A DNA stretch of 62,534 nucleotides from Leptolyngbyaceae cyanobacterium RM1_1_2 (GCA_012032345.1 JAAUQI010000027.1:1-62534); one strand, 5' to 3'; counted from the stretch's first letter, positions 8,650-18,787 are shown. Translations and numbers: made by a program. The notes: a model not told the origin generated them from the letters alone.

Positions 8650-10518
8650 TTAAGCAGGATAAATGCGAAGTCTGCGGTTAGGTTCATCGCCGAAGCTAGA
8701 AGATTTAAGTCGATAGTGCTCAGCTAATTCGTGCTGCATCTTGCGTACCTTTGCAGACCGGGGCAGTAACTCTACTGGCTGGCCTTTTGGAATAACAATT
8801 TGTTCAACGGCTAATCTGGCTTCTTCTAAGGCTTCTAGTTCATCATCAGAACCATTACGCGAAAATAGCTCTAGGTTAGAGGCCAGTGAAAGTCCGCTGG
8901 GTTCGTCGATATCGACTAGGCGCTGCAGAGCGCGAACAATTTGAGGAACGCTATTGGACTTGACGGTTTGAATTGGAATTTGCCGAGACTTGGCGACATG
9001 ACGAAGCCTAGAGTGATTTTTGAGATGCGATCGCAAAGCTAGCACTGCATCTGAGCTATCCAAATCTTTGGTCAACACGATTGGTAAATGCAGTGTGTGA
9101 ATGACCTGCTCGATCTGATGGCGGCTGATGCCATAGGGATAAACCTGAATGATATCTTCTCCTTGAGGGCCAAATCCACGGACTGCTGCATTAGAGGAAG
9201 TAGAAAAGATGTCTTGGATTTGAGCAAAATCCCCTTCAGGGATAGCGTCCTCTAACGCTTGCTCAAAATATTGCTGCTCGGCAGTAAGGGGCTGTTCTTC
9301 GCTAGAAATAGCGTAAGGAGTGCTTGCCAGCTTGGGGCCTGTCGCAACCGGGGTCATGCGTCCCGATGCCCGCCATCCTCGCGTACCACTGCGCGATCGC
9401 ATGGTTTGAATCAGTGATTCATCATGACTTTCGGGCAGTTCGTGGGTAATTTTTACTTTACCGTTTTCGCCCAAAGTTCTGACCTGAGGATTGGGCTGTC
9501 TGCCCCGCAGCAGTATGTCTACTGTCTCAGAAACATTCTCATGAATCATCCAGCGTTGACGCTCCATCATTTCGACCGCAATCTCGAAAGTGGGGGGTGC
9601 TTTGCGCTCAAGCACGCTTTTTTGACTGCCACGACGACGGGCTTCATCGTCCCCTAAAGTAACAGACTGAATACCGCCGACTAAATCAGACAGGGTCGGG
9701 TTTTTGATCAGGTTTTCAATACGATTCCCGTGAGCTGTACCGACTAGCTGCACACCTCTCTCAGCGATTGTTCTAGCAGCTAGGGCTTCTAGCTCTGTAC
9801 CAATCTCATCGATTACGATCACTTCCGGCATGTGGTTTTCCACTGCTTCAATCATGACCCGATGCTGCAGCTCTGGCTGGGCTACTTGCATCCGCCTAGC
9901 CCGACCAATCGCTGGATGAGGGATATCACCATCTCCGGCAATTTCGTTCGAGGTATCAATAATGACAACTCGCTTGAGCAAATCATCTGCTAAAACGCGA
10001 GCGATTTCTCTGAGGACGGTCGTTTTGCCAACGCCCGGACGACCCAGCATTAAGATTGATTTTCCAGTTTCAACCAAATCTCGAATCAGACCGATGGTGC
10101 CAAAAACAGCACGACCCACTCGGCAGGTAAGACCAATCACTTCTCCCGAACGGCTGCGCATGGCACTAATGCGGTGCAGCGTCTGTTCAATACCAGCTCG
10201 ATTATCGCCGCTGAAAGAGCTGATACTGTCGATGCAGTAATTTAGGTCAGCTTTTGAAACCACGGTCTCTGAAAGATACTCGGCTGCGTCAGGGAATCGG
10301 ACTTCAGGTCGTCTCCCTAGATCCATCACAATTTCGATTAGATCAGCACGCTGGGGATGCTGTTCTACAGCTTGCCGAATGCCCAGAGGTAAAATTTCTA
10401 TCAGGCGATCCAGATCGTCTGTAATCGTTTCAGGTGGGGCTGAAGCAACAGACTCTCCAGCGCCGTTTACAGCATCGGCGTTCGTTTGAGAAGCGCTATT
10501 ACCGTTTTGACTGACCAT
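8650..10518 (-). CDS. AAA ATPase with C-terminal R3H domain (Ycf45/SpoIIIAA-like)
   Basis: A 622-residue ATPase conserved in cyanobacteria and encoded as ycf45 in some plastids. After a low-complexity leader, the ATPase core has Walker A GRPGVGKTTVLREIA (near residue 160), Walker B VIVIDEIG and a sensor region GTAHGNRIENLI, closest to SpoIIIAA and stage III sporulation ATPases. The C-terminus (IVIPKGQPVELLPRSAKVRKMQHELAEHY) has the Arg-x3-His spacing of an R3H single-stranded nucleic-acid-binding domain. The role is unknown; nucleic-acid remodelling is inferred from the domains. It is 39 bases after ldpA and probably co-transcribed with it. Confidence 0.85.
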   Translation of the reverse strand: MVSQNGNSASQTNADAVNGAGESVASAPPETITDDLDRLIEILPLGIRQAVEQHPQRADLIEIVMDLGRRPEVRFPDAAEYLSETVVSKADLNYCIDSISSFSGDNRAGIEQTLHRISAMRSRSGEVIGLTCRVGRAVFGTIGLIRDLVETGKSILMLGRPGVGKTTVLREIARVLADDLLKRVVIIDTSNEIAGDGDIPHPAIGRARRMQVAQPELQHRVMIEAVENHMPEVIVIDEIGTELEALAARTIAERGVQLVGTAHGNRIENLIKNPTLSDLVGGIQSVTLGDDEARRRGSQKSVLERKAPPTFEIAVEMMERQRWMIHENVSETVDILLRGRQPNPQVRTLGENGKVKITHELPESHDESLIQTMRSRSGTRGWRASGRMTPVATGPKLASTPYAISSEEQPLTAEQQYFEQALEDAIPEGDFAQIQDIFSTSSNAAVRGFGPQGEDIIQVYPYGISRHQIEQVIHTLHLPIVLTKDLDSSDAVLALRSHLKNHSRLRHVAKSRQIPIQTVKSNSVPQIVRALQRLVDIDEPSGLSLASNLELFSRNGSDDELEALEEARLAVEQIVIPKGQPVELLPRSAKVRKMQHELAEHYRLKSSSFGDEPNRRLRIYPA

Positions 10519-10557
10519 AACCTTGAATCTATCGGTTAGTTGAACGAATGCTGAAAG

Positions 10558-11724
10558 CTAGAGCGTTGCAGAACAAACTAAACTGTGCGGCATCAGCAGG
10601 AATAAAGCGGACAGCGCCAGAGAAATTTGCTTAATCGGCTCTACTAGCGATTTGGCTAAACCAATAGCCTGACTGAGCAGAGCGGGCGAGTCTTCTAATC
10701 GAGTTAGGCGATCGCCGCGTACAGAGGGAAAATGATTTTCTTGATCTTCTTGGGGGTCAAGCCGATTGATAACCGGAGTCAATAGCGATCGCGCATAGCT
10801 ACCATAGGCAACACCCGCAATCGTGGGAGATGAAGACTGAGGAGAACGCAGCAAACCCAGCGATCGCAGCTTATGAACTGTGTGCTGATTGGTACCGCCA
10901 GCAAGCTGAACATATCCCGGCAGGTCAGCCATCAAGAGCTTTTGAGCTAGCCTGACTGCGGCGTGAGTAGTTCCCCTGCCAATATCGCCACTCATAGGTC
11001 TACCGTCAGCTTGCCAGATCAATGGCAGGTTTAAGGGCTGCATCAGTAGCCAAAGGTACTGCAGATAGCGTATTAGCCCAGCCCCATCAGGGCAGCTAAT
11101 GGCAACCAGCTTTAGCTGCGACAAGTGCGGTCGGATTACACTCCACAGGCGGGCAAAGTCTGCTTCATGGCCAACTTGAGTATGAATCTCTAGGGCATCC
11201 ACGCCCCCTAGGATTAAGTCGGCGGCGGCAGCGGGAGGGGTCACATGACTCTGAGTGCTAATGTGCTCTACTGGACAAAGCGGCAAACACCGCCCACAGC
11301 CGTAGCAGAGCGCTGGGACTACGCCTGAAAATCCGTCAGCATGAGCAGAAAACGTAATCGCCTGTGCTGGGCAAATAGTCTCACAGGGGCGATCACAGTC
11401 TGTAGGACAGTCTCCAAACTCAAAAACGGCCTTTCTAAAGTGAGGATCTTCTCCGTCGTTAAGACTCACCATGAGCCAGGGCCGTATAAATGAGTCTTTC
11501 ACTGAGTAACAAACTTCTGAGAGCCTCTCTGCAGCGTTGAGAGCCTCTTTAGCCATCATGACTACAGCCGGATCTGCTGCGACATCAATGCAGTCAGCCC
11601 CGGCCAGGGCGTAGGCCAGCGCTAAACTTCTTACAGCAGGAAGGTGCTGATAGCTGGCTCCGCAAATAAGCTTAAACCAGTGACCTTCCTTTAGGGCAGT
11701 CAAGGGAGAATACAGTTTGCTCAC
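10558..11724 (-). CDS. ldpA: Light-dependent period protein LdpA (iron-sulfur, circadian input)
   Basis: LdpA is an iron-sulfur protein that modulates clock period with light or redox state in Synechococcus elongatus. The 388-residue protein has two ferredoxin-like cysteine clusters: CPTDCDRPCETICP near residue 107 and CYGCGRCLPLCP near residue 141. The N-terminal part and the IHTQVGHEADFARLW region fit the family. The start is a GTG. The C-terminus ends in a hydrophobic stretch (ISLALSALFLLMPHSLVC), which is unusual for a soluble protein. It lies between ndhN and the R3H ATPase, a neighbourhood I recall from other cyanobacteria. Confidence 0.88.
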   Translation of the reverse strand: MSKLYSPLTALKEGHWFKLICGASYQHLPAVRSLALAYALAGADCIDVAADPAVVMMAKEALNAAERLSEVCYSVKDSFIRPWLMVSLNDGEDPHFRKAVFEFGDCPTDCDRPCETICPAQAITFSAHADGFSGVVPALCYGCGRCLPLCPVEHISTQSHVTPPAAAADLILGGVDALEIHTQVGHEADFARLWSVIRPHLSQLKLVAISCPDGAGLIRYLQYLWLLMQPLNLPLIWQADGRPMSGDIGRGTTHAAVRLAQKLLMADLPGYVQLAGGTNQHTVHKLRSLGLLRSPQSSSPTIAGVAYGSYARSLLTPVINRLDPQEDQENHFPSVRGDRLTRLEDSPALLSQAIGLAKSLVEPIKQISLALSALFLLMPHSLVCSATL

Positions 11725-11881
11725 CCTTCTATGCTAGTGGGTTATGGCAAAAATGCGCGATTGCTTCGGCAATATCTGCAGGATGCCTGCTGCTCATTGC
11801 GACTTTAATTACCTGTAATGCCTGAAAACCAAGCACAGGTATACACCCATTCGTTCTTGTGCAGTCAGGTAGTTAAGCCAA

Positions 11882-12349
11882 TTAAACAGCTTGCTGTAGA
11901 GGCATCCAGCTAAAAACGCGATCGCCCCCCATCTCAACCACAACTTTCACCTGAGGCTCAGTTTTTGGCAGACCAGCTAAATATTGCACCTCTTGGCGCG
12001 AGAGTATATGTCCCTCTAAAATCCAGACAAGTAGACCCTTTGACTGAGGTGACAAGGTTTCAACTCGATAGCCAAGGACTGGAGGAATATAATAAGTAAA
12101 GCCAACAGCCGCCGACTGACCTGTCGTTTTTTTACCCAAATGAGGGGGTCTGATGCCGTGAACGCCCAACAAGTAAGCGGAAAGATCTCCCAAACCACGA
12201 GCCGTTATACTAAACGTCTCATAGCCTACAGCTCTCAATCGACGCTGATAACGCCCTTCAAACCCTCCTTCTAAAGGAACTTTGACAGCCAGAGCGCCAG
12301 ACTGCTCTAGCTGCTGAATGAATTTCTTGCCTGTAATGAGTAGTGGCAT
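11882..12349 (-). CDS. ndhN: NAD(P)H-quinone oxidoreductase subunit N
   Basis: NdhN is a peripheral-arm subunit of photosynthetic NDH-1 that helps bind ferredoxin and supports cyclic electron flow and respiration. The 155-residue protein starts MPLLITGKKFIQQLEQSGAL and contains ETFSITARGLGDLSAYLLGVHGIRPPHLGK and GYRVETLSPQSKGLLVWILEGHILSRQE, all diagnostic. It is full length. It is divergent from rplC across a 498-base gap and reads towards ldpA. Confidence 0.95.
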   Translation of the reverse strand: MPLLITGKKFIQQLEQSGALAVKVPLEGGFEGRYQRRLRAVGYETFSITARGLGDLSAYLLGVHGIRPPHLGKKTTGQSAAVGFTYYIPPVLGYRVETLSPQSKGLLVWILEGHILSRQEVQYLAGLPKTEPQVKVVVEMGGDRVFSWMPLQQAV

Positions 12350-12611
12350 AGCGGCTGTGAACGGGTATTTTTACTTTTGTAGTCACACGTCTTAAACATA
12401 TCATTGACTCTTGCGAAATCGTCAACCAACCTCATCTGGCTAACTGTAGGGGTTTGGTCAGCTATAATGGTTCCGAAATGCTGACAGAAATAAAAACAAA
12501 AGCGCTTACCCCTAGACAAATAGCTTTCTAACCGATAATATATTTAATTGTCGCCAAAAAACGGATACTGGGTAGTGTATCTGTCCAAGTCCAGGTGATT
12601 ATCTGTCATTT

Positions 12612-12665
12612 TAGACCTCACATCTGCTACTAAAGCGGTGCTGTTTTCTAGAGCAGATGGGTCTA
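12612..12665 (+). promoter_or_regulatory. Long hairpin in the rplC operon leader
   Basis: TAGACC plus CATCTGCT on the left pairs with AGCAGATG plus GGTCTA on the right, 14 pairs in all, with a three-base bulge and a 23-base loop. Four Ts follow within a few bases. If transcription starts upstream, for instance at the 12463 TATAAT, this could be an autoregulatory or attenuator element for the ribosomal operon. Confidence 0.5.
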
Positions 12666-12707
12666 GTCAGTTTTAATCGACTGTGAAGAGCGTCTTTGCA
12701 TTCTCTG

Positions 12708-12736
12708 TGCAAGCAGTTAATGCAGGTCTCTATAAT
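12708..12736 (+). promoter_or_regulatory. Possible promoter of the rplC operon
   Basis: A perfect -10 box TATAAT at 12731-12736 lies 112 bases before the rplC GTG. The -35 position with 17-base spacing reads TGCAAG, a poor match, so activity would depend on other contacts. Confidence 0.3.
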
Positions 12737-12847
12737 TCTCAAGGCGAGTTCTTAAAGCGTCAGTTCTCAAAGCATCCCTCTGGGCGTGCGGACTATTCAT
12801 TAGATAGGCTGCAACCTAGTACTGTGTAAAAACGGAGAAGTTTCATC

Positions 12848-13486
12848 GTGTCTGTTGGTATTCTCGGTACAAAACTTGGCATGACCCAAATCTTTGATGA
12901 AGTGGGTAATGCGATCCCAGTCACGGTGATTCAAGCAGGTCCCTGTGTTGTCACCCAGGTCAAAACTAAGCAAACTGACGGTTATTCTGCCGTACAGATT
13001 GGCTACAAGGAAGTTGCTGCCAAGGCGATTAACAGGCCCGAGATGGGTCATCTCGCCAAAGCTGAGGCTCCGCCTTTGCGTCATCTTCAGGAGTACCGGA
13101 CTGCAGGTTCAGACGATTTCCAGCTAGGACAACAGCTTGGCGCAGATCGTTTTGAGGCAGGTCAGCTTGTAGATGTCGCAGGTACCAGTATTGGAAGAGG
13201 CTTTGCGGGCTATCAGAAGCGCCATAATTTTAGACGCGGCCCTATGTCTCACGGTTCTAAAAATCATCGAGCGCCGGGTTCCACCGGAGCTGGAACAACG
13301 CCAGGACGTATCTATCCCGGCAAGAAAATGGCGGGCCAGATGGGGTCTGAAAGAGTGACCATTCGGAAACTCCAGGTAGTTCAGGTAGACGCTGAGCGTA
13401 GCCTGCTTTTAATAAAAGGTGCGGTACCCGGTAAACCAGGTGCTTTAGTCAGCATTGCACCCACTAATCAGGTAGGGCGTAAGTGA
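12848..13486 (+). CDS. rplC: 50S ribosomal protein L3
   Basis: L3 is an early-assembly protein near the peptidyl transferase centre. It has 212 residues and starts with GTG ([17 protein letters not shown]), preceded by GGAGAAG about eight bases upstream. The core [28 protein letters not shown] contains the region that takes a methylated glutamine in some bacteria. It opens the large ribosomal operon; rpsJ does not precede it, as is normal in cyanobacteria. Confidence 0.97.
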   Translation: MSVGILGTKLGMTQIFDEVGNAIPVTVIQAGPCVVTQVKTKQTDGYSAVQIGYKEVAAKAINRPEMGHLAKAEAPPLRHLQEYRTAGSDDFQLGQQLGADRFEAGQLVDVAGTSIGRGFAGYQKRHNFRRGPMSHGSKNHRAPGSTGAGTTPGRIYPGKKMAGQMGSERVTIRKLQVVQVDAERSLLLIKGAVPGKPGALVSIAPTNQVGRK

Positions 13487-13564
13487 TTTTTTACTTTTGG
13501 CTGTGCTGAGTCTGAGCAGTGGCGTCAGTATCACTTGAGAGACAGATTAAAAATATAGAGAATC

Positions 13565-14197
13565 ATGGTTGATTGCATAATTCGTGACTGGCAAGGTCAG
13601 GAAGTCGGAGCAGCTGCTTTTGAATTGAAAGTTGCTAAAGAGGAAAATGCCTCTCACATCGTACATCGAGCCTTAGTTCGGCAGATGAACAATGCTCGTC
13701 AGGGTACGGCTTCAACAAAAACTCGGGCCGAAGTCCGGGGAGGCGGTCGCAAGCCCTGGCGACAAAAAGGAACTGGGCGGGCACGGGCAGGTTCTAATCG
13801 TTCTCCCCTATGGAGAGGCGGCGGTATCATCTTTGGCCCCAAGCCCCGCAGTTATGAAGTCAAGATGAACCGCAAAGAGCGGCGTTTGGCCCTAAGAACG
13901 GCTTTTCAAAGCCGAGCTGAAGACATGGTAGTGGTCGAAGATTTTGCTGAGCAGCTATCTCGTCCAAAGACCCGGGAGCTGATGGAGGCGATCGCCCGCT
14001 GGAATATTGATCCCAGTAATAAGATCTTGCTGATTGTTGCAGAACTGCACGACAACGTTTATCTGTCTGCTCGCAATGCTCCCAACTTGAAGCTGATCTC
14101 CGCAGTCAGTCTCAATGTTTACGATCTACTAGCTGCGGACAGTCTAATCATAACGGCGACCGCCCTTGAGAAAATTCAGGAGGTTTACAGTGACTAA
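13565..14197 (+). CDS. rplD: 50S ribosomal protein L4
   Basis: L4 lines the exit tunnel and, in E. coli, also represses the S10 operon by binding its leader. The 210-residue protein has the tunnel loop [35 protein letters not shown] and the later [26 protein letters not shown] block. Its last eight bases overlap the rplW start, and an AGGAGG ribosome-binding site for rplW lies inside its coding sequence. A hairpin in the operon leader at 12612-12665 is a possible target if autoregulation is conserved. Confidence 0.97.
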   Translation: MVDCIIRDWQGQEVGAAAFELKVAKEENASHIVHRALVRQMNNARQGTASTKTRAEVRGGGRKPWRQKGTGRARAGSNRSPLWRGGGIIFGPKPRSYEVKMNRKERRLALRTAFQSRAEDMVVVEDFAEQLSRPKTRELMEAIARWNIDPSNKILLIVAELHDNVYLSARNAPNLKLISAVSLNVYDLLAADSLIITATALEKIQEVYSD

Positions 14198-14495
14198 GTC
14201 TTTCGATCCTGGAATTTTAGCAGATATTGTCCGCCGTCCAATTGTGACTGAGAAAGCAACTCTACAGTTAGTAGATAACCGTTACACATTTGAAGTGGCT
14301 CCCAAAGCCACAAAACCAGAGATAAAGGCGGCAATCGAGCTACTGTTCGATGTCAAAGTAACAGGCGTTAGCACGCTTAATCCTCCCAGAAAACAGCGTC
14401 GCTTTGGCCGCTTCACCGGATACAAACCCACCTATAAACGAGCTGTGGTAACGCTATCTCCCGGAGACACCATTACGCTGTTCCCTGATGTATAG
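14190..14495 (+). CDS. rplW: 50S ribosomal protein L23
   Basis: L23 sits at the exit of the peptide tunnel and is a docking site for trigger factor and SRP. The family motifs [18 protein letters not shown] and [20 protein letters not shown] are present. I chose the GTG at 14190 (VTKSFDPG) because AGGAGG at 14178-14183 is properly spaced for it. An upstream in-frame ATG at 14166 would extend it by eight residues not found in the family. This start overlaps the rplD end by eight bases. Confidence 0.95.
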   Translation: MTKSFDPGILADIVRRPIVTEKATLQLVDNRYTFEVAPKATKPEIKAAIELLFDVKVTGVSTLNPPRKQRRFGRFTGYKPTYKRAVVTLSPGDTITLFPDV

Positions 14496-14567
14496 CTGCG
14501 CTGTCATCCCATATTTTTACGATTTTAAGTTAGCTAAAGTTAGGTAGTACAAACGAGGGTTTGAGCC

Positions 14568-15431
14568 ATGGGAATCCGTTCATATCGCCCATATACGCCG
14601 GGAACGCGAGAGCGAACTGTTTCAGATTTCACAGAGATCACCCGCAGTGAACCTGAAAAATCACTGACTTATTCTGTTCATCGGCCTAAGGGACGAAACA
14701 ATCGTGGCGTTATCACCTGTCGTCATCGGGGTGGCGGACACAAGCGACTTTATCGCGTCATTGATTTTCGGCGAAACAAGCACAATATTCCGGCCAAGGT
14801 AGCCTCAATTGAGTATGACCCCAACCGGAACGCTCGGATCGCCCTGCTGTACTACCAGGACGGTGAAAAGAGGTATATTCTGCATCCTGCTAACCTGGCT
14901 GTAGGCTCAACAGTTGTGTCAGGGCCGGATGCAGAATTAGAAATTGGCAATGCTTTGCCGCTGTTCAAGATTCCTTTAGGCACACAAGTTCACAACGTTG
15001 AGCTAATTCCTGGTCGAGGGGGACAGATTGTCAGGGCTGCGGGTACCTCTGCCCAGCTAGTAGCTAAAGACGGAGGGTATGTCACTCTGAAGCTGCCTTC
15101 TAGTGAAGTCAGAATGATCCGCCGAGAGTGCTACGCCACCATTGGGCAGGTTGGCAACGCCGACGTTCGAAATATTACGCTTGGTAAGGCTGGACGCAAA
15201 CGGTGGACTGGACGCAGACCTGAGGTTCGAGGAAGCGTAATGAACCCCGTCGATCACCCTCATGGTGGAGGTGAAGGCCGCGCCCCTATTGGTCGAAGTG
15301 GGCCTGTGACTCCCTGGGGAAAGCCTGCTTTAGGTCTAAAAACCCGCAAAAAGAAAAAGGCCAGCAACTCGCTAATTGTTCGCCGTCGGCGTCGCGCTTC
15401 GAAGCGAGGGCGGGGTGGACGCAGCTCTTAA
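14568..15431 (+). CDS. rplB: 50S ribosomal protein L2
   Basis: L2 is one of the most conserved proteins of the large subunit and is needed for subunit association and peptidyl transfer. The 287-residue protein has [20 protein letters not shown], the [22 protein letters not shown] block and the catalytic-region signature [20 protein letters not shown], including its conserved histidine. The C-terminus is highly basic. It is 72 bases after rplW and 75 before rpsS. Confidence 0.98.
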   Translation: MGIRSYRPYTPGTRERTVSDFTEITRSEPEKSLTYSVHRPKGRNNRGVITCRHRGGGHKRLYRVIDFRRNKHNIPAKVASIEYDPNRNARIALLYYQDGEKRYILHPANLAVGSTVVSGPDAELEIGNALPLFKIPLGTQVHNVELIPGRGGQIVRAAGTSAQLVAKDGGYVTLKLPSSEVRMIRRECYATIGQVGNADVRNITLGKAGRKRWTGRRPEVRGSVMNPVDHPHGGGEGRAPIGRSGPVTPWGKPALGLKTRKKKKASNSLIVRRRRRASKRGRGGRSS

Positions 15432-15506
15432 AGGTTTTCCTACAAAGCAGACATAGCTTTATAGCTCTATTGTTAAAACGCAGTTTTTTGAATTGGTAAA
15501 TCATTT

Positions 15507-15785
15507 ATGTCCCGTTCGCTCAAAAAAGGCCCCTTCATTGCCGATCATCTTTTGAAGAAAGTTGAAGCCTTAAATGCTAAAGGTGAAAAGCAAGTTATCA
15601 AAACATGGTCTCGAGCCTCAACCATTCTCCCTCAGATGATTGGTCATACCATTGCGGTTCACAACGGTCGGCAGCATGTACCAGTCTTCATCAATGAGCA
15701 GATGGTTGGCCACAAGTTAGGCGAATTTGCCCCAACTCGAACCTTTCGGGGCCACGCCAAAAGTGATAAGAAAGTTCGTCGATAA
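15507..15785 (+). CDS. rpsS: 30S ribosomal protein S19
   Basis: S19 is in the head of the small subunit and contacts S13 and the A site. The 92-residue protein begins [20 protein letters not shown] and contains [22 protein letters not shown] and the [22 protein letters not shown] end. Length and order are standard for the operon. Confidence 0.97.
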   Translation: MSRSLKKGPFIADHLLKKVEALNAKGEKQVIKTWSRASTILPQMIGHTIAVHNGRQHVPVFINEQMVGHKLGEFAPTRTFRGHAKSDKKVRR

Positions 15786-15810
15786 GAAGCATTGAGTGGA
15801 GTATATAGAA

Positions 15811-16173
15811 ATGGCCGTTGATACGTCTGCACAGGTAAAAGCCGTTGCCCGATATATTCGAATGTCGCCACACAAAGTGCGACGGGTACTTGATCAGATT
15901 CGGGGTCTTTCTTATCGGGAAGCTCTAATTCTCTTGGAGTTTATGCCTTATCGGTCTTGTCAACCAGTCCTTAAAGTGTTGCGCTCTGCAGTTGCAAATG
16001 CCGAGCACAATCAAGGATTGAGTCCGGCAAGCCTTATAGTCAGTGAAGCTTTTGCTGACCAAGGGCCGACTCTAAAGCGGTTTCGGCCTCGTGCTCAGGG
16101 ACGAGCTTATCAAATTCGTAAGCCAACCTGCCACATCACGATTGCTGTAGCCCCTGCAGCCGATCCAGATTAA
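15811..16173 (+). CDS. rplV: 50S ribosomal protein L22
   Basis: L22 forms the tunnel constriction together with L4. I placed the start at the ATG at 15811 ([20 protein letters not shown]), preceded by GTGGAG; a further ATG five codons earlier belongs to the spacer. The family motif [16 protein letters not shown] and the hairpin region [29 protein letters not shown] are present. Length is 120 residues, as is usual in cyanobacteria. Confidence 0.95.
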   Translation: MAVDTSAQVKAVARYIRMSPHKVRRVLDQIRGLSYREALILLEFMPYRSCQPVLKVLRSAVANAEHNQGLSPASLIVSEAFADQGPTLKRFRPRAQGRAYQIRKPTCHITIAVAPAADPD

Positions 16174-16216
16174 CAAGATTGTATTTCGCGCCTTTGGCCG
16201 ATTAGAGGATATACCT

Positions 16217-16948
16217 GTGGGACAAAAGATCCATCCAACTGGATTCCGCCTAGGAGTCATTCAAGACCATCGTTCTCGTTGGTACGCTGACAGCAGCCGC
16301 TATCCGGACTTACTTCAAGAAGACCATAAAATCCGTCAGCACATTGAAAAAAACTTGAATAATGCTGGCATCTCTGAAGTTCGTATTGAGCGGAAGGCTG
16401 ACCAAATTGACCTAGAGATCAAAACTGCTCGACCAGGCGTTGTCGTGGGCCGAGGCGGGGCAGGTATTGAATCTCTCAGGGTTGGTTTGCAGCAGGTTCT
16501 GCAAGACAGCAATCGTCAGATTCGTATCAACGTCGTTGAGGTTGCCCGGGTTGATGCAGATGCGGCTTTAGTAGCAGAATATATTGTTCAGCAGCTCGAG
16601 CGCCGCGTTTCTTTTCGACGGGTGGTTCGTCAGGCTATTCAGCGTGCTCAACGGGCTGGGGTTGAAGGCATCAAGATTCAGGTCAGTGGTCGTCTCAACG
16701 GAGCTGAGATTGCCCGAACTGAGTGGACTCGTGAAGGCCGCGTGCCTCTCCACACGCTGAGAGCAAACGTAGACTATTCGTATCGAACTGCCCAAACAAT
16801 CTATGGTGTTTTGGGTATTAAAGTCTGGATCTTTAAAGGTGAAGTTATCCCAGGGCAAGAAGAGCAGTCTGCTAACACAAACGCTCAGCCGCGACGACGT
16901 CAACAGCGACGACGTCAGCAATTTGAAGATCGATCTAACGAAGGTTAG
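16217..16948 (+). CDS. rpsC: 30S ribosomal protein S3
   Basis: S3 lies at the mRNA entry channel of the small subunit. The 243-residue protein starts with GTG ([21 protein letters not shown]) and has a KH domain ([16 protein letters not shown]) and the C-terminal domain [30 protein letters not shown]. The tail is rich in Arg and Gln ([10 protein letters not shown]), an extension common in cyanobacteria. It is spaced 71 bases from rplP. Confidence 0.97.
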   Translation: MGQKIHPTGFRLGVIQDHRSRWYADSSRYPDLLQEDHKIRQHIEKNLNNAGISEVRIERKADQIDLEIKTARPGVVVGRGGAGIESLRVGLQQVLQDSNRQIRINVVEVARVDADAALVAEYIVQQLERRVSFRRVVRQAIQRAQRAGVEGIKIQVSGRLNGAEIARTEWTREGRVPLHTLRANVDYSYRTAQTIYGVLGIKVWIFKGEVIPGQEEQSANTNAQPRRRQQRRRQQFEDRSNEG

Positions 16949-17019
16949 GATTCCAGGCAGGCCAAAGTCTGTGGCTAATTTTTAGCTGTTCAGCATTGAA
17001 ATCTAGATGGCGGTGAACC

Positions 17020-17439
17020 ATGTTAAGTCCAAGGAGAACAAAATTTCGTAAGCAGCATCGTGGCCGTATGCGAGGTATGGCCCAGCGAGGTAGTGAGCTA
17101 AATTTTGGTGATTTCGCACTCCAAGCTATTGAACCTTCCTGGTTGACATCCCGCCAGATTGAAGCGGGACGGCGGGCCATGACTCGCTATATTCGCCGGG
17201 GCGGTAAAATTTGGATTCGTGTTTTTCCAGATAAGCCTGTCACCATGCGGCCAGCGGAAACTCGTATGGGTTCTGGTAAGGGAAATCCTGAGTTTTGGGT
17301 AGCAGTGATCAAGCCTGGACGCATTATTTTCGAGATTGCTGGCGTACCCGAGGAAACTGCTAGAGAAGCTATGCGTCTTGCTTCTTTTAAGCTCCCCTTC
17401 AAAACCAAATTTGTTATGCGAGAGATAAAGGAGACGTAA
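17020..17439 (+). CDS. rplP: 50S ribosomal protein L16
   Basis: L16 binds near the A-site tRNA elbow. The 139-residue protein shows [21 protein letters not shown], the RHNGKIWIR-type block (here [17 protein letters not shown]) and [20 protein letters not shown]. It is full length. It is spaced four bases from rpmC, with its ribosome-binding site (GGAGAC) inside the rplP tail. Confidence 0.97.
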   Translation: MLSPRRTKFRKQHRGRMRGMAQRGSELNFGDFALQAIEPSWLTSRQIEAGRRAMTRYIRRGGKIWIRVFPDKPVTMRPAETRMGSGKGNPEFWVAVIKPGRIIFEIAGVPEETAREAMRLASFKLPFKTKFVMREIKET

Positions 17440-17443
17440 GCTT

Positions 17444-17710
17444 ATGCCACTCCCCAAGATCGAAAGTGCTAGGAAGCTTAGCGATCAAGATCTGATCGAG
17501 CAAATCGTAGAAGTTAAGCAAGAACTCTTCCAGCTGCGATTTCAAAAAGCAACTCGTCAGTTAGAAACTGAAGTTCATCGCTTCAAACACACAAACCATC
17601 GATTGGCTCAGCTGATGACGGTACAGCGACAGCGACAGCTAGCAATGGGTATTCAGGACAGTAAATCTGAACTACCTGTTTCTATTGAATCTGCTACAGG
17701 CGAGGAATAG
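17444..17710 (+). CDS. rpmC: 50S ribosomal protein L29
   Basis: L29 is a small helical protein at the tunnel exit next to L23. The two-helix core (DLIEQIVEVKQELFQLRFQKATRQLE) and HRFKHTNHRLAQLMTVQRQRQL match the family. At 88 residues it is about 15-20 longer than most bacterial L29s because of an acidic C-terminal tail (DSKSELPVSIESATGEE). The order rplP-rpmC-rpsQ is standard. Confidence 0.94.
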   Translation: MPLPKIESARKLSDQDLIEQIVEVKQELFQLRFQKATRQLETEVHRFKHTNHRLAQLMTVQRQRQLAMGIQDSKSELPVSIESATGEE

Positions 17711-17721
17711 GAGTTAAGTAG

Positions 17722-17973
17722 ATGGCGGTTAAGGAAAGAGTCGGCCTTGTGGTTAGCGACAAGATGGATAAGACGGTGGTGGTAGCGGTTGAAAATCGCG
17801 TTCCCCACCCCAAATATAAAAAAGTTATGGTTCGAACCAAACGGTACAAAGTTCACGATCAGGAAAATGCATGTCGCTCAGGCGATCGCGTTCGGATCCG
17901 TGAGACCCGACCGCTCAGTCGAACCAAGCGGTGGATAGTTGCAGATATTCTCAACCGATCCCCTGAATCGTAG
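17722..17973 (+). CDS. rpsQ: 30S ribosomal protein S17
   Basis: S17 is a primary 16S rRNA-binding protein with an OB fold. The 83-residue protein starts [20 protein letters not shown] and has [24 protein letters not shown] and the [18 protein letters not shown] signature. It is full length. It lies 11 bases after rpmC, with the GGAG ribosome-binding site in the gap. Confidence 0.97.
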   Translation: MAVKERVGLVVSDKMDKTVVVAVENRVPHPKYKKVMVRTKRYKVHDQENACRSGDRVRIRETRPLSRTKRWIVADILNRSPES

Positions 17974-18005
17974 ATCCGAGGTATAGCCAAGCAAGGAGGC
18001 CAGCC

Positions 18006-18371
18006 GTGATTCAACAAGAATCTATTCTCAACGTAGCCGACAACAGCGGTGCCCGTAAGCTCATGTGCATTCGTGTTCTAGGTGGCAATCGGCGCTATGC
18101 CAATGTAGGTGACGTCATCATTGCTGTTGTCAAAGATGCAATTCCTAACATGGCTGTTAAAAAGTCAGATATTGTCCGTGCTGTGGTAGTACGGACGCGC
18201 AAGGGATTACGTCGCAGCAGCGGCATGAGCATTCGCTTCGATGACAATGCTGCCGTCATCATTAATCCAGAAGGGAACCCTCGCGGTACGCGCGTGTTTG
18301 GGCCTGTTGCTAGAGAACTGCGCGATAAGAGTTTCACTAAAATTGTATCGCTGGCTCCCGAGGTGCTTTAG
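18006..18371 (+). CDS. rplN: 50S ribosomal protein L14
   Basis: L14 forms bridges to 16S rRNA and contacts L19. The 121-residue protein starts with GTG ([20 protein letters not shown]), preceded by a clear AGGAGG. The family blocks NADNSGA-type start, [14 protein letters not shown] and [16 protein letters not shown] are all present. It is one of several ribosomal genes here that use GTG. Confidence 0.97.
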   Translation: MIQQESILNVADNSGARKLMCIRVLGGNRRYANVGDVIIAVVKDAIPNMAVKKSDIVRAVVVRTRKGLRRSSGMSIRFDDNAAVIINPEGNPRGTRVFGPVARELRDKSFTKIVSLAPEVL

Positions 18372-18376
18372 CTATT

Positions 18377-18724
18377 ATGAAAACTAAGCAAAAACCGTCT
18401 ATTCGACAAAAAATGCATGTGCGCAAGGGAGATACCATTCAGGTAATCTCAGGCCGTGATAAGGGCAAGATAGGCGAAATTATCTCTATCTTACCCAAGC
18501 AAAGTCAAGTGGTTGTTGAAGGCGTTAATCTTCGCACCAAGCATGTCAAGCCTCGTCAAGAAGGGGAATCGGGCCAGATAGTTACGTCTGAGTTTCCAAT
18601 TCACAGCTCCAATGTGATGCTTTACTCAAAAAAAGAAAAGGTGACCAGCCGTGTTTGCTACACCTTTACTGAAGCAGGCCGTAAGGTGCGCATGCTCAAA
18701 AAAACCGGCGAAGTGATTGACTAA
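18377..18724 (+). CDS. rplX: 50S ribosomal protein L24
   Basis: L24 starts large-subunit assembly by binding the 5' part of 23S rRNA. The KOW motif is visible in [20 protein letters not shown], followed by [14 protein letters not shown]. The 115-residue length is normal. It lies five bases after rplN, and the distance suggests coupled translation. The following 63-base gap leads to rplE. Confidence 0.96.
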   Translation: MKTKQKPSIRQKMHVRKGDTIQVISGRDKGKIGEIISILPKQSQVVVEGVNLRTKHVKPRQEGESGQIVTSEFPIHSSNVMLYSKKEKVTSRVCYTFTEAGRKVRMLKKTGEVID

Positions 18725-18787
18725 CCAAAGTTTTAGCAAGAACTATTAAGATCCCTGACCAAGCCCAGGGAAAGGTAAGTAACTAGC

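Larger units (their letters stand above)
12350..12847. other. Long leader between ndhN and rplC
   Basis: The 498-base gap between divergent ndhN and rplC has no convincing gene. It holds a long bulged hairpin (12612-12665), a perfect TATAAT at 12463-12468 and another at 12731-12736, and two similar 11-mers near 12750-12771. It must contain the promoters of ndhN and of the whole rplC-infA operon. Confidence 0.6.

Noticed and set aside
12307-12519. Minus-strand 70-codon frame overlapping the ndhN start
   Set aside because: It overlaps a clear ndhN N-terminus in another frame and has no domain; probably leader sequence.
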